Source: Bermanella sp049115935
Lineage (GTDB): Bacteria; Pseudomonadota; Gammaproteobacteria; Pseudomonadales; Oceanobacteraceae
Reading direction: 5' to 3'
Assembly (NCBI GenBank): GCA_049115935.1
Contig: JAGDZK010000041.1
Span: 1-64,000, forward strand
Length of the DNA stretch: 64,000 bases
Part shown: positions 36,433 to 44,716 of the stretch, in pieces
How the letters are laid out: each line of letters opens with the position of its first letter
How positions within the stretch are numbered: the stretch's first letter is position 1
The notes under the pieces: model-generated
What the model was told of the DNA's origin: nothing
What the model saw: the letters and a program-made list of their open reading frames with translations, nothing else
Databases searched by the model: none
Translations under genes and position numbers: made by a program

Positions 36433-37266
36433 TTAAGCTTCGTGCGCTGCTACATCGGGAAAGCGACGTTCCCAGTCGTTAATTAATGCACTTTGGTCAA
36501 TATCATTGGGGTGAAAGTCACGTTTAAAGAATTTTTTAAGTCCGTGAATATTGGCCCGTAAAATCCCTTTCTTACCCCAAAAAAAGCGGGTGGCGACCAC
36601 CCATTCTTGTAAACTTGGTAAGTGCTTGGTTTGCCATAGGGTACGTACTTGAAATATACAAAGACGGCTGAATAGGGAAATCATGGCAATCACCATCACG
36701 CGTCGGCGCATCCATTCATTATTAACTTCTTGGCGAAATACGTTAAAAGCCACTGACTTATGTTCAATTTCTTCAACACTGTGCCAAAGCATCATTTTGC
36801 GGAAATTGTCAGGGGCTCGATCTAGAATTTCAGGGTTCTCTAAAATGAACTCAGCTAAGCTTGCGGTGAAATGCTCCATTGCAACCGTGAGTGCTAATTG
36901 ACGGGCAGGGCTAAAGCGTTTCTTTAACATGTTAACGCGATTGCTCATGCTGTTAGAGATCATCGTCATGGGAATGCCCATCTTCTCAATCTCGTTATTG
37001 ATGTCTTCGTGACAGCGCCCATGATGGGCTTCTTGGCCGATAAAGCCACGAATATCAGCCAGCATGGTTGGGTCAGTAATATTCTTTTGAAAATGGCGCA
37101 CAGTGTGTATAAAAAACCGTTCACCTTCTGGAAACATTGCTGAAAGTGAATAAAAGAAAGTGCTGATCAATGAGTTATTTTCTATGGCGAATTGCGACAT
37201 TTCCATGTTGCGTGTATTAAATTGCATACGACGCGGTTTTATTGCACCATCGTTAAGCTTTGTCAT
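36433..37266 (-). CDS. Predicted metal-dependent hydrolase (277 aa)
   Basis: Helical family of predicted metal-dependent hydrolases (Pfam PF10118 type), with repeated Glu/His pairs: GFIGQEAHHGRCHEDIN, AMEHFTASLAEF and WHSVEEIEHKSVAFNVF, resembling a di-iron/ferritin-like metal site. Start chosen at 37266 (AAGAGAC upstream). A longer in-frame ATG at 37422 would overlap the divergent AraC gene. Substrate unknown; the divergent regulator probably controls it. Confidence 0.85.
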   Translation of the reverse strand: MTKLNDGAIKPRRMQFNTRNMEMSQFAIENNSLISTFFYSLSAMFPEGERFFIHTVRHFQKNITDPTMLADIRGFIGQEAHHGRCHEDINNEIEKMGIPMTMISNSMSNRVNMLKKRFSPARQLALTVAMEHFTASLAEFILENPEILDRAPDNFRKMMLWHSVEEIEHKSVAFNVFRQEVNNEWMRRRVMVIAMISLFSRLCIFQVRTLWQTKHLPSLQEWVVATRFFWGKKGILRANIHGLKKFFKRDFHPNDIDQSALINDWERRFPDVAAHEA

Positions 37267-37406
37267 AGTTATTGTCTCTTTTATTATTATGATTCGACTA
37301 ATAGGGTTAACTACGTTTTTACTATGGCATAAGGGAAAAAATTGCCACAGGTGAATAAGACGCAACTTTAGGTGTTTTAAGATCACATGATTAAAAAAAA
37401 TTATAA

Positions 37407-38501
37407 ATGATAATGCCATCAATACAGCAACCGTCTCAAATCAAGGTGGGCGAGGGTGACCTTAAGATTGCCTCTGACTATTTAATTGTGTTGTTAGAGT
37501 TAGGGTTAGAGCTTGGTTTAAAGCAAAGTGATTTGTTGTTTGATAGCCAGCTTGATGCCAGTATTTTTATCAAACCTGGTATATACGTGGGTGACCGATC
37601 GTTTCTTAAAGTTGTTGCTAATTTTAGAAAACAGCAACCGGATATGGCTTTGGCAGTGACTTACGGTAAGAGAATGACATTATCAAAGCATGGTGCTTTA
37701 GGTATTGCTGCTCGTCATAGTCGAACCACCAACGATGCAGCCACTGCAGTGATATCGTATATGCGCACGCGGGTTGAATTATTTAGCGTACACAGACAAA
37801 GAGATGCAATTAATCGTCGTTTATATGTGGATTTAGAAGTCGAAAGTAGCGATGAAATTTATTTTTTAATCTTGGCATATTTAACGAGTATTGAATTTAT
37901 TCTGCGGCAAATGCTGTCATATCCTGATGAAATTAAAACGAAAATAGAGCTGCCAATAAAGCCTGATTTCTGGCAAGGAAGGCAACTGGTATCAAATACC
38001 GTGACGCTTGATCCACTTGCCGTTGGTGCAGAAATACAGTTTGCATCTAAGCGTTGTATGTTGTTGTGGCCAATAAAATTTCTGAATGATTTGCTGCCAT
38101 TATTTGATCAAAATTTAGTTAAGATGGCACAAGATATTTGTGAAGTGGAATTAAAGTCCATGTCGAATTTCCTAAGTATGAATCAAGTAGTGAAACAGGC
38201 CTTTAATGATGTGAATGGCCATTTACCCACCATAGATAGCATCGCATCTACGTTAAATACCTCATCAGCCACTCTTAAGCGAAAATTAAAGGCAGAAGGC
38301 TATAGCTTTCGAGAAATCAAAGACGAAATATTATATAAAAAAGCCAATAAACTATTAACAGAAACAGCTCACTCCATAGAGTGTATAGCAGAGAATTTGG
38401 GTTACAGTGATGCTAGTAATTTCTCTAAAGCATTTAAAGGCTGGAGTGGCATAACCCCCAGTGAATTTAGACAATTATCACTGGTTCATCACGAATCTTA
38501 A
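37407..38501 (+). CDS. AraC family regulator with arabinose-binding-like N-terminal domain (364 aa)
   Basis: N-terminal AraC-binding domain of the OruR/ArgR-like type (LLELGLELGLKQSDLLFD, GALGIAARHSRTTNDAATAVISYMRTR) and a C-terminal HTH pair (TIDSIASTLNTSSATLKRKLKAEG and ECIAENLGYSDASNFSKAFKGWSGITPSEFR). Divergent from the metal-dependent hydrolase gene, its likely target. ATG at 37407 or 37413; neither has a clear ribosome site. Confidence 0.9.
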   Translation: MIMPSIQQPSQIKVGEGDLKIASDYLIVLLELGLELGLKQSDLLFDSQLDASIFIKPGIYVGDRSFLKVVANFRKQQPDMALAVTYGKRMTLSKHGALGIAARHSRTTNDAATAVISYMRTRVELFSVHRQRDAINRRLYVDLEVESSDEIYFLILAYLTSIEFILRQMLSYPDEIKTKIELPIKPDFWQGRQLVSNTVTLDPLAVGAEIQFASKRCMLLWPIKFLNDLLPLFDQNLVKMAQDICEVELKSMSNFLSMNQVVKQAFNDVNGHLPTIDSIASTLNTSSATLKRKLKAEGYSFREIKDEILYKKANKLLTETAHSIECIAENLGYSDASNFSKAFKGWSGITPSEFRQLSLVHHES

Positions 38502-38511
38502 GGGTTTATCA

Positions 38512-38964
38512 TTGCTGAAGTTCAAGCGATTACTCATAGTGTTATTAGGACTGGCTTTAATAGTCTCTTATTTTATTGGGTTGACGCCTCTGATTTTTTC
38601 ACTTTTGATTGTGTTTTCAAGTGTCATGACATATGTGGCCTATGCGAAAGATAAAAAGGCGGCTATTAATAATGAATGGCGCGTACCGGAGAAAACCTTG
38701 CACCTTATGTCAGTATTGTTTGGTTGGCCTGGAGCTGCGATTGCACAAGAAAGGTTCAGACATAAAACCCAGAAAACCAGTTTTGTTGTTATGTTTTGGG
38801 TTACCGTTAGCATTAATATTGGTGTTATTTACGCGCTGCATACGCCAGATGGTCTGAAATACATCAATCAAATGGCAGGCTATGGTAGTGACCTGATTAT
38901 CAATCAATTAACGGCTCCAGAAACCAAAGCCGTGTGGCTTAGGTTGATTGAGTTACGCCAATAA
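38512..38964 (+). CDS. DUF1294 membrane protein (150 aa, TTG start)
   Basis: Two hydrophobic segments at the N-terminus, then YAKDKKAAINNEWRVPEKTLHLMSVLFGWPGAAIAQERFRHKTQK, the DUF1294 signature. I choose TTG 38512, with AAGGG 8 nt upstream overlapping the AraC stop. A GTG at 38461 would lie inside the AraC gene. Members are sometimes fused to cold-shock domains; this one is not. Function unknown. Confidence 0.82.
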   Translation: MLKFKRLLIVLLGLALIVSYFIGLTPLIFSLLIVFSSVMTYVAYAKDKKAAINNEWRVPEKTLHLMSVLFGWPGAAIAQERFRHKTQKTSFVVMFWVTVSINIGVIYALHTPDGLKYINQMAGYGSDLIINQLTAPETKAVWLRLIELRQ

Positions 38965-39010
38965 ATATAACAATGACCTGTAAAGTCCTAATCACTGTTA
39001 TGCAAACCAG

Positions 39011-39104
39011 AACAGTTCGCCCGTTATAACGCGATACAGTTGATGTTTGAGTTTAAATTGTACTGTATTGATAGGAATGCACTGCCTCTACTGACATAAC
39101 AGTT
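39011..39104 (+). promoter_or_regulatory. Candidate MocR operator sites upstream of the EamA exporter
   Basis: Holds AACAGTT (39011-39017), ATACAGTT (39034-39041), ACTGTATTG (39062-39070) and CATAACAGTT (39095-39104). The last two are exact copies of words before the MocR gene at 36263. Confidence 0.55.
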
Positions 39105-39145
39105 ATCCAGCCAAAATGACCACCTGTTGAACAAAGGAGGTCATC

Positions 39146-40057
39146 ATGTCTTTACCCATCAATACAACATTAGTATCACGTTATTTTACTGCGAATACCC
39201 CTGTGCCTGGGTTATCCGTTTTCTCCGGGTTATTTGCGGTCATTATTTTTAGCCTAACGGCACCATTGACCACAATTGCGCTTGAAGCATTCAGTCCTGC
39301 ATTCATTGCGTGTATGCGTGCCATGATTGCAGGTGCCTTGAGCATTGCAGCTGTCTTGTGGTTCAAGTGGCCAATGCCAAAGGGCCGTGATCTTGTTTGG
39401 TTGAGCGTAGGCGGTGCTGGTATTGCATTAATTTTTCCTTTTTCGTTAGCGCAATCTTTATTGAACTGGCAGGCAAGTGAAATAGGTATTGTGCTGGCGG
39501 GTCTTCCTTTTGTGACGGCTTTAATTGCAGTCGGGCTATTTAAAGAAAAAACCACAAAACAGTTTTGGATGAGCTTACTGGTGGGTTCAATGCTATTGGT
39601 TTTGTTTGCTTATAGTCAGTCTAACGGAGTACTTTACCCATCGTTATTCTTAATGTTATTGGCTGCAGGTTTTGGTTATGCCATGGGTGGTCATGTTGCA
39701 AAGCGCTTAGGGGGATTTCAAACCATTTGTTGGATGATGGTTTTATATTTTCCTATTTCATTGTTTGGGACGGGTTACTTTGCAATGGAAAATGCAGCGA
39801 GTTTTACTTCTGCTAATGCACAGGCCCTACTTGCTCTTGTGTATCTTGCCGTTATGAGTCAGTGGATTGGTTTTCACTTTTGGTATGAGTCGATGGTAAA
39901 CATAGGTATTGCTAAAACAGGTCAATTACAACTATTGCAGCCGTTTTTTACACTTGGTTTTGCAGTACCACTATTAGGCTATACCTTGACGTTGAGTCAT
40001 GTAACATTCGCAGTGTTAATTACGGGGAGTGTTTGGTTGTTAAGGCGATCTCAGTAA
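39146..40057 (+). CDS. EamA/DMT family permease (303 aa)
   Basis: Ten hydrophobic segments in two EamA repeats (SLTAPLTTIALEAFSPAFIACMRAMIAG in the first, GLPFVTALIAVGLFKEKTTKQFW at the repeat end). Inner-membrane exporter of metabolites or amino acids; substrate not predictable. AAAGGAGG is a perfect ribosome site. The promoter region shares operator-like words with the MocR regulator gene, a pairing common in MocR systems. Confidence 0.9.
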   Translation: MSLPINTTLVSRYFTANTPVPGLSVFSGLFAVIIFSLTAPLTTIALEAFSPAFIACMRAMIAGALSIAAVLWFKWPMPKGRDLVWLSVGGAGIALIFPFSLAQSLLNWQASEIGIVLAGLPFVTALIAVGLFKEKTTKQFWMSLLVGSMLLVLFAYSQSNGVLYPSLFLMLLAAGFGYAMGGHVAKRLGGFQTICWMMVLYFPISLFGTGYFAMENAASFTSANAQALLALVYLAVMSQWIGFHFWYESMVNIGIAKTGQLQLLQPFFTLGFAVPLLGYTLTLSHVTFAVLITGSVWLLRRSQ

Positions 40058-40075
40058 CTCAGACTTTGTAAACTT

Positions 40076-40309
40076 AAACAGCCCTTATGGGCCACTGTTG
40101 TCCCATAGTTTGAAAATCAATAGAAATCCAACGTCTCCCCCGCGAACGCGGAGGTCCAATTCCATAAACTCACCGATGAATCACTCAAATTCTTCACAAA
40201 AGCAGAAGTGGATCCCCGATCAAAGCGCTCCGCGCGTCGGGGATGACATTTTTTCGATAAAGATTAATCAAATTTTATTTGTGGGACAGCAGTGCCTTAT
40301 GGGCTGTTT
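40076..40309. mobile_element. 234-bp MITE-like element with ~30-bp terminal inverted repeats
   Basis: Left end at 40076-40105 begins AAACAGCCCTTATGGGC. The right end (40282-40309), read on the minus strand, begins AAACAGCCCATAAGGCACTG; the two match over about 28 positions with few mismatches and one 2-bp gap. No transposase inside. The interior holds a palindromic CCCCGCGAACGCGG (40137-40150) and CCCCGA...TCGGGG (about 40214-40243). The interior hairpin resembles the core of the repeats at 50041-50472. No clear target-site duplication seen. Confidence 0.6.
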
Positions 40310-40331
40310 GATTTTTCGACAAGGGTGATGA

Positions 40332-41357
40332 TTAAAACCCTTCTAACACCATCTTGCCAATACTTTGGTTACTCTCAATTAATTGATGGGCCAGCTTTAG
40401 GTTTTCTAAATTAATTTTACCTAGATGCTTACCTAACGTTGTTACGATTTTTTTGCTATCAATTAAGTCGGCAAGTTCATTGAATACGTGATGCTGTTTG
40501 ATCATGTCTTCGGTGTTAAACAAGCTGCGAGTAAACATAAACTCCCAGTGTAAACTCACGCTTTTACTTTTTAAAAGATCAATGTTTAACGGGGCGGGAG
40601 GGTTGTCAATTAAACAAATTTTCCCCTGCGGCTTTATGATTTCGGCAAAATCTTCAAAGTGTAAATGAGTGTGAGTGATGCTTGCGATGTGACTAACGTC
40701 ATTAAACCCAATTTTTTTAAGTTCGCTGGCAATGCCATTGTTGTGATTAATAACATGATCGGCGCCCATTTTTTTACACCATGCTTGGGTATCTGCACGG
40801 CTGGCGGTAGCAATAACCGTTACATTTGGAACGAATACTTTAAGTAACTGAATCATAATGCTGCCAACGCCACCTGCGCCACCAGTTACTAATATAGAGT
40901 TTTCTGTGGTTTGGTATTTGCTTTTGGTATCTACCTGTAAACGATCAAATAACATTTCATACGCGGTAATGGCCGTAAGAGGCAGTGCTGCGATTTCTGC
41001 ATTGCTAATGCTGGTAGGGGCTTTACCTACAATACGCTCGTCCACCAGTTGAAATTCGGCATTGCTGCCTTGGCGGCTCATATCGCCAGCATAAAATACT
41101 TTATCACCTACTTTAAATAGCGAACATTTATCACCAATTGCACTGACGGTTCCCACGGCATCGTAACCCAATACTTTGGGCTCGCCTTTTTCAGGGCGAA
41201 GGCGTTGGCGCAGTTTAGCATCCACTGGGTTTATGCTAATGGCATCAATTTTTACGAGCAAATCTTGGCCTTGTGGGCTAGGTACCGCTTGTTCAATTTC
41301 AATGAGGCTATGTTCATGATCAATAGGTAGGCTGTGGTCAAAGGCGAATGCTTTCAT
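40332..41357 (-). CDS. Zinc-type alcohol dehydrogenase-like / quinone oxidoreductase (341 aa)
   Basis: Medium-chain dehydrogenase/reductase without catalytic zinc ligands in the usual places. VLGYDAVGTVSAIGDKCSLFKVGDKVFYAGD is the GroES-like part, SILVTGGAGGVGSIMIQLLK the NADP-binding Rossmann loop. Probably an NADPH:quinone or enone reductase. Start 41357 (MKAFAFDHS) fits the family; an earlier in-frame start overlaps the bioA leader. Divergent from bioA. Confidence 0.88.
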   Translation of the reverse strand: MKAFAFDHSLPIDHEHSLIEIEQAVPSPQGQDLLVKIDAISINPVDAKLRQRLRPEKGEPKVLGYDAVGTVSAIGDKCSLFKVGDKVFYAGDMSRQGSNAEFQLVDERIVGKAPTSISNAEIAALPLTAITAYEMLFDRLQVDTKSKYQTTENSILVTGGAGGVGSIMIQLLKVFVPNVTVIATASRADTQAWCKKMGADHVINHNNGIASELKKIGFNDVSHIASITHTHLHFEDFAEIIKPQGKICLIDNPPAPLNIDLLKSKSVSLHWEFMFTRSLFNTEDMIKQHHVFNELADLIDSKKIVTTLGKHLGKINLENLKLAHQLIESNQSIGKMVLEGF

Positions 41358-41490
41358 GGTATGGACTCGTAAACGGGTTATTAATCTAAAGTGTGAGAAT
41401 TGTAGCGTAAAACACTCACCTGTACTGCCCACCTTGGATCGATAACTATGTTCCGTTAGAATGCGGCATCTTCTTTTTTCTAGGTGGCGT

Positions 41491-42780
41491 ATGGCCCAGT
41501 TAACCCCAGAACAAATATCCAGCCTAGACCAGCAGCACGTTTGGCATCCTTACTCTTCATTTACCTCTCCTTTGGCACCGTTTCCTGTGGCCAGTACATC
41601 TGGGGTGCGCATTACCTTAGCGGATGGACGTGAGTTAATTGACGGCATGGCTTCTTGGTGGTCAGCGGTGCATGGCTATGGTCATCCAAAATTAAAACAA
41701 GCGGCTCACGATCAAATTGAAACCATGAGTCACGTCATGTTTGGTGGATTAACCCATGAACCCGCCGTCACCTTATGCGAAAAATTGGTCAAGCTTGCCC
41801 CTGAAGGTTTAAATAAAGTCTTTATTAGCGACAGTGGTTCAGTGGCCGTTGAAGTGGCAATTAAAATGGCATTTCAATATTCATTAAGCCAAGGGAATAA
41901 ACAAAAAAATAAATTGCTGACGGTTAAGAATGGTTACCACGGAGATACGTTTGCCACCATGGCAACTTGTGATCCGGTAAATGGTATGCACCATATGTTT
42001 GAAAATGTGTTGAGCAAACATATTTTTGCACAAGCGCCACAATGCTTATTTGGTGAGCAATTTGAAGAGCATCATATTGCGGATGTTAAACAAAAACTTG
42101 AAACTCAGCATAAAGAAATTGCCGCCATAATTTTAGAGCCTATTGTACAAGGTGCAGGCGGCATGCGTTTTTATAGCCCGGATTATTTAAAGCGCATTCG
42201 TGAATTGTGTGATGAATATAATATTTTATTGATCGCAGATGAAATTGCCACGGGTTTTGGTCGTACAGGTAAAATGTTTGCATGTGAACACGCTGATATT
42301 TCGCCGGATATTTTATGTGTCGGCAAAGCATTAACCGGCGGTTTTATGAGTTTGGCGGCAACCTTGTGCACAGACAAAGTGGCCAAAGGCATTTGTGAAG
42401 GGGAAGCTGGTGTGTTTATGCACGGCCCAACGTTTATGGGTAACCCGTTAGCATGCGCTGTTGCTAATGCCAGCTTAGATGTATTAATGGAAGGTCATTG
42501 GCCAGTACAAGTGGCGAAGATCCAAACTGGCTTAGAGAAAGGGTTGACGCCAGCACGAGCATTATCACAAGTTAAAGATGTGCGAGTACTTGGGGCGATT
42601 GGAGTCATTGAATTACACGAACCGGTACACATGCCTACCGTTCAACCCATGTTTGTTGAAGAGGGTGTATGGGTGCGACCATTTGGAAAATTAGTCTATG
42701 TGCTGCCGCCGTTTATCATTAATGAAGATGATTTGGCGTTTTTAACCAATGCCATGGTGAAGGTTGTGTCAAAACTATAA
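41491..42780 (+). CDS. bioA: Adenosylmethionine-8-amino-7-oxononanoate aminotransferase (429 aa)
   Basis: Class III aminotransferase of biotin synthesis, making 7,8-diaminopelargonate with S-adenosylmethionine as donor. The opening HVWHPYSSFTSPLAPFPV and GMASWWSAVHGYGHPKL are diagnostic for BioA. The PLP Lys is in CVGKALTGGFM, with IADEIATGFGRTG just before. ATG 41491 has AGGTGG immediately upstream; an ATG 30 bp earlier is unlikely. No other bio genes are in the window. Confidence 0.95.
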   Translation: MAQLTPEQISSLDQQHVWHPYSSFTSPLAPFPVASTSGVRITLADGRELIDGMASWWSAVHGYGHPKLKQAAHDQIETMSHVMFGGLTHEPAVTLCEKLVKLAPEGLNKVFISDSGSVAVEVAIKMAFQYSLSQGNKQKNKLLTVKNGYHGDTFATMATCDPVNGMHHMFENVLSKHIFAQAPQCLFGEQFEEHHIADVKQKLETQHKEIAAIILEPIVQGAGGMRFYSPDYLKRIRELCDEYNILLIADEIATGFGRTGKMFACEHADISPDILCVGKALTGGFMSLAATLCTDKVAKGICEGEAGVFMHGPTFMGNPLACAVANASLDVLMEGHWPVQVAKIQTGLEKGLTPARALSQVKDVRVLGAIGVIELHEPVHMPTVQPMFVEEGVWVRPFGKLVYVLPPFIINEDDLAFLTNAMVKVVSKL

Positions 42781-42787
42781 TTTTTTA

Positions 42788-42850
42788 TCGGGCGCGGGGC
42801 ACCCTCCTACAGGTATTGCACTGTACTGTACGAGGGTGCCCCGCGCCCGA
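42788..42850. repeat. Inverted REP pair (BIME) upstream of the RAYT gene
   Basis: TCGGGCGCGGGGCACCCTC (42788-42806) and its exact reverse complement (42832-42850) enclose 25 bp. The outward tetranucleotides are GTAG (left unit, minus strand) and GTAC (right unit). Confidence 0.88.
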
Positions 42851-42891
42851 CAATTAGGATGTAATGTACCCAATACATTCACTACGTGAAC

Positions 42892-42914
42892 GGGGCATGC
42901 TACCCCGCGCCCGA
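42892..42914 (+). repeat. Degenerate REP just before the RAYT gene
   Basis: GGGGCATGCTACCCCGCGCC and the following CGA keep the 3' half of the REP (CCCCGCGCCCGA) and form a short GGGG/CCCC hairpin 28 bp before the RAYT start. Confidence 0.6.
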
Positions 42915-42941
42915 AAAATAAAAACATTGAAAAGGATTTCA

Positions 42942-43388
42942 ATGATGGAAAAAGGTAAGGGCTATTCCGCCCTTAAAAAAGGTCGGCACTCCCAAATTAG
43001 TTTTGTTTATCATTTGGTTATATCCACAAAAAATCGCCAGCCAGTTTTTAAAGACTTTGATCAAGCTAGGTGTTTTATACGCATATTAAAAGCAGATGAG
43101 GATTTGTGTTTCACAAAAACCTTAGCATTTGTTGTGATGCCTGATCATATTCACTGGTTGGTTAAGTTAGAAAAAGGTGATATTTCTCAAGCTGTTCAGC
43201 GGGTTAAATCGCTATTTACAAAATATTCAGGTTTGAATATTTGGAATGTTGGTTTCTATGACCATGCTATTCGCACGGATGAAGCCTTGATTGATACTGC
43301 TCGTTATATTGTTGCCAATCCGTTAAGGGCTGGTTTGTGTGACTCAATTAAAGAATACCCGCATTGGGATTCTGTTTGGTTGGAATGA
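42942..43388 (+). CDS. REP-associated tyrosine transposase (RAYT, Y1_Tnp family, 148 aa)
   Basis: Single-strand DNA transposase domain of the IS200/IS605 relatives. The HUH motif is H69-I70-H71 in VVMPDHIHWLV, and the catalytic Tyr is Y122 in RYIVANPLRAGL. ATG 42942 with AAGGA 7 nt upstream; an upstream ATG at 42864 lies in REP sequence. The gene is bracketed by inverted REP pairs with identical 19-bp stems, the classical layout in which the RAYT is thought to mobilise its flanking REPs. It is single copy and domesticated rather than an insertion sequence. Confidence 0.93.
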   Translation: MMEKGKGYSALKKGRHSQISFVYHLVISTKNRQPVFKDFDQARCFIRILKADEDLCFTKTLAFVVMPDHIHWLVKLEKGDISQAVQRVKSLFTKYSGLNIWNVGFYDHAIRTDEALIDTARYIVANPLRAGLCDSIKEYPHWDSVWLE

Positions 43389-43393
43389 TGTTG

Positions 43394-43501
43394 ATCGGGC
43401 GCGGGGCACCCTCGTACAGACCTAGATTATTGGGCTAATCGGGCGTTCGGCCCCTTTGTGCAATTTTATAAAAATACTGTAGGAGGGTGCCCCGCGCCCG
43501 A
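43394..43501. repeat. Inverted REP pair (BIME) downstream of the RAYT gene
   Basis: TCGGGCGCGGGGCACCCTC (43394-43412) and its exact reverse complement (43483-43501), the latter preceded by GTAG, enclose a degenerate third copy near 43437-43458. Same family as the pair at 42788. Confidence 0.88.
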
Positions 43502-43516
43502 AAAAGAGATTAAAAA

Positions 43517-44050
43517 ATGAATGAATCAAAAGTTAGTATTGGATTGATTAATCCAAAAGACGCACAAAATGTCGGGTCGGTATTGCGCGCTATTGGTTGT
43601 TATCAAGCGGATGATATTTATTACACAGGTAATCGTTATGCCTATGCGTTAAAACATAATACTGATACCCACAATATTCAGTCGCAAACGCATATTACAA
43701 AAGTAGATGATTTACTGGCAGTGCCTAAAGCACACATGAGTGAAAATACTAAGATTATTTGTATCGAATTAGTAGAAGGGGCAACGCCGTTACCTGAGTT
43801 TAAGCACCCAGAAAGTGCACTTTATATTTTTGGTCCAGAAGACGGAAATATCGCCCAAAAGATTATTAACCAAGCGGATGAAGTGGTTTACATTCCAACC
43901 ATTGGTTGTATGAATTTAGCGGCCACGGCCAATGTGGTCTTGTATGATCGCTTAGCGAAATCCCACAATGGTAAAACTTTGATTGAGCAAGGTGATGAGC
44001 TGATTCGCTCGAGTCGTGATGGCAATAACCATTTAAAAGTAAAACAATAA
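43517..44050 (+). CDS. TrmH/SpoU family RNA methyltransferase (177 aa)
   Basis: SPOUT fold with the three motifs NPKDAQNVGSVLRAIGC (motif 1, conserved Asn/Arg), LYIFGPEDGNI (motif 2) and IPTIGCMNLAATANVVLYDRL (motif 3, knot). Transfers methyl from S-adenosylmethionine to a ribose 2'-OH of tRNA or rRNA; target not determinable. Lacks an extra N-terminal substrate domain. Monocistronic between a REP pair and a bidirectional terminator. Confidence 0.9.
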   Translation: MNESKVSIGLINPKDAQNVGSVLRAIGCYQADDIYYTGNRYAYALKHNTDTHNIQSQTHITKVDDLLAVPKAHMSENTKIICIELVEGATPLPEFKHPESALYIFGPEDGNIAQKIINQADEVVYIPTIGCMNLAATANVVLYDRLAKSHNGKTLIEQGDELIRSSRDGNNHLKVKQ

Positions 44051-44073
44051 AAAAGGCGCTCAGCGCCTTTTTT
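44049..44073. terminator. Bidirectional terminator between the SPOUT methyltransferase and a secreted-protein gene
   Basis: AAAAAAGGCGCT (44049-44060), one loop base, AGCGCCTTTTTT (44062-44073): exact inverted arms between convergent genes. Confidence 0.85.
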
Positions 44074-44089
44074 ATTACAAGCAGTATGA

Positions 44090-44581
44090 TTAAAGCTGGC
44101 TGTTAACGGCACTTAAGTGTGCTAATACTTCTTCAATTTCGTGTTTGGCTTGCGTCCATTCTTTGTTTGTCTTCATGCCAATGCGAGCCATGGCTTGAAC
44201 GGTAGCTGGGTGAACTAATAAATCTTTAGCGTGGTAACAAGTAGCATCTTTTAATGGTGGCAGTAGGCCATCTGAATGGTAGCCTGATTCTATTTCTTCT
44301 AAGCTTAGGTCAGCCATGGTGTCTGCGGCATTAGATAGGGCAGTGAAGTACTCAGTGCACTGCGGTAGATTTAGATTCACTTGTTCAATGATCGTTTTGC
44401 TTAGTTTTACCAAAACTTGTGATTGGCTTTCAATATTATTAACGGCTTTATCGTCCAATTGTTTAAGCAGTACTTGAGCTTGTGTTTGGTAGGTTTGAAT
44501 TAACGGTTTTTGATTCTCAGCATGAGAAAGTGAAGTGATCAAACTTAGGGTGATTGTAATAAACAGGGTAATTGCTTTCAT
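44090..44581 (-). CDS. Secreted helical protein of unknown function (163 aa)
   Basis: Signal peptide MKAITLFITITLSLITSLSHA, then a mostly helical mature part with two Cys (PQCTEYF, DATCYHAKD) that could form a disulfide. ACGGAAA ribosome site. Not recognised as a named family. Confidence 0.75.
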   Translation of the reverse strand: MKAITLFITITLSLITSLSHAENQKPLIQTYQTQAQVLLKQLDDKAVNNIESQSQVLVKLSKTIIEQVNLNLPQCTEYFTALSNAADTMADLSLEEIESGYHSDGLLPPLKDATCYHAKDLLVHPATVQAMARIGMKTNKEWTQAKHEIEEVLAHLSAVNSQL

Positions 44582-44682
44582 AGTATTTCCGTAATCTGCA
44601 AGACTAGTTAGTAAATATCAGAATGTAGCGAAGCAGAATAGAGGAAATATTGCTTTTATGCAAATGCTAATCAGTTGCATTA

Positions 44683-44708
44683 AGCTCTATGCAATGATGC
44701 ATAGAGCT
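44683..44708 (-). terminator. Stem-loop downstream of the oxidoreductase gene
   Basis: AGCTCTATGCA (44683-44693) pairs with TGCATAGAGCT (44698-44708) around a 4-nt loop, 9 bp past the stop on the minus strand. There is no U-run, so it may only protect the 3' end. Confidence 0.4.
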
Positions 44709-44716
44709 AACAGGTA

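Noticed and set aside
40098..40328. 76-codon frame inside the MITE-like element
   Set aside because: It runs through the repeat body and inverted end; composition follows the repeat, no ribosome site.
42864..42941. 26-codon N-terminal extension of the RAYT gene
   Set aside because: It reads through a degenerate REP; a good AAGGA site precedes the ATG at 42942.
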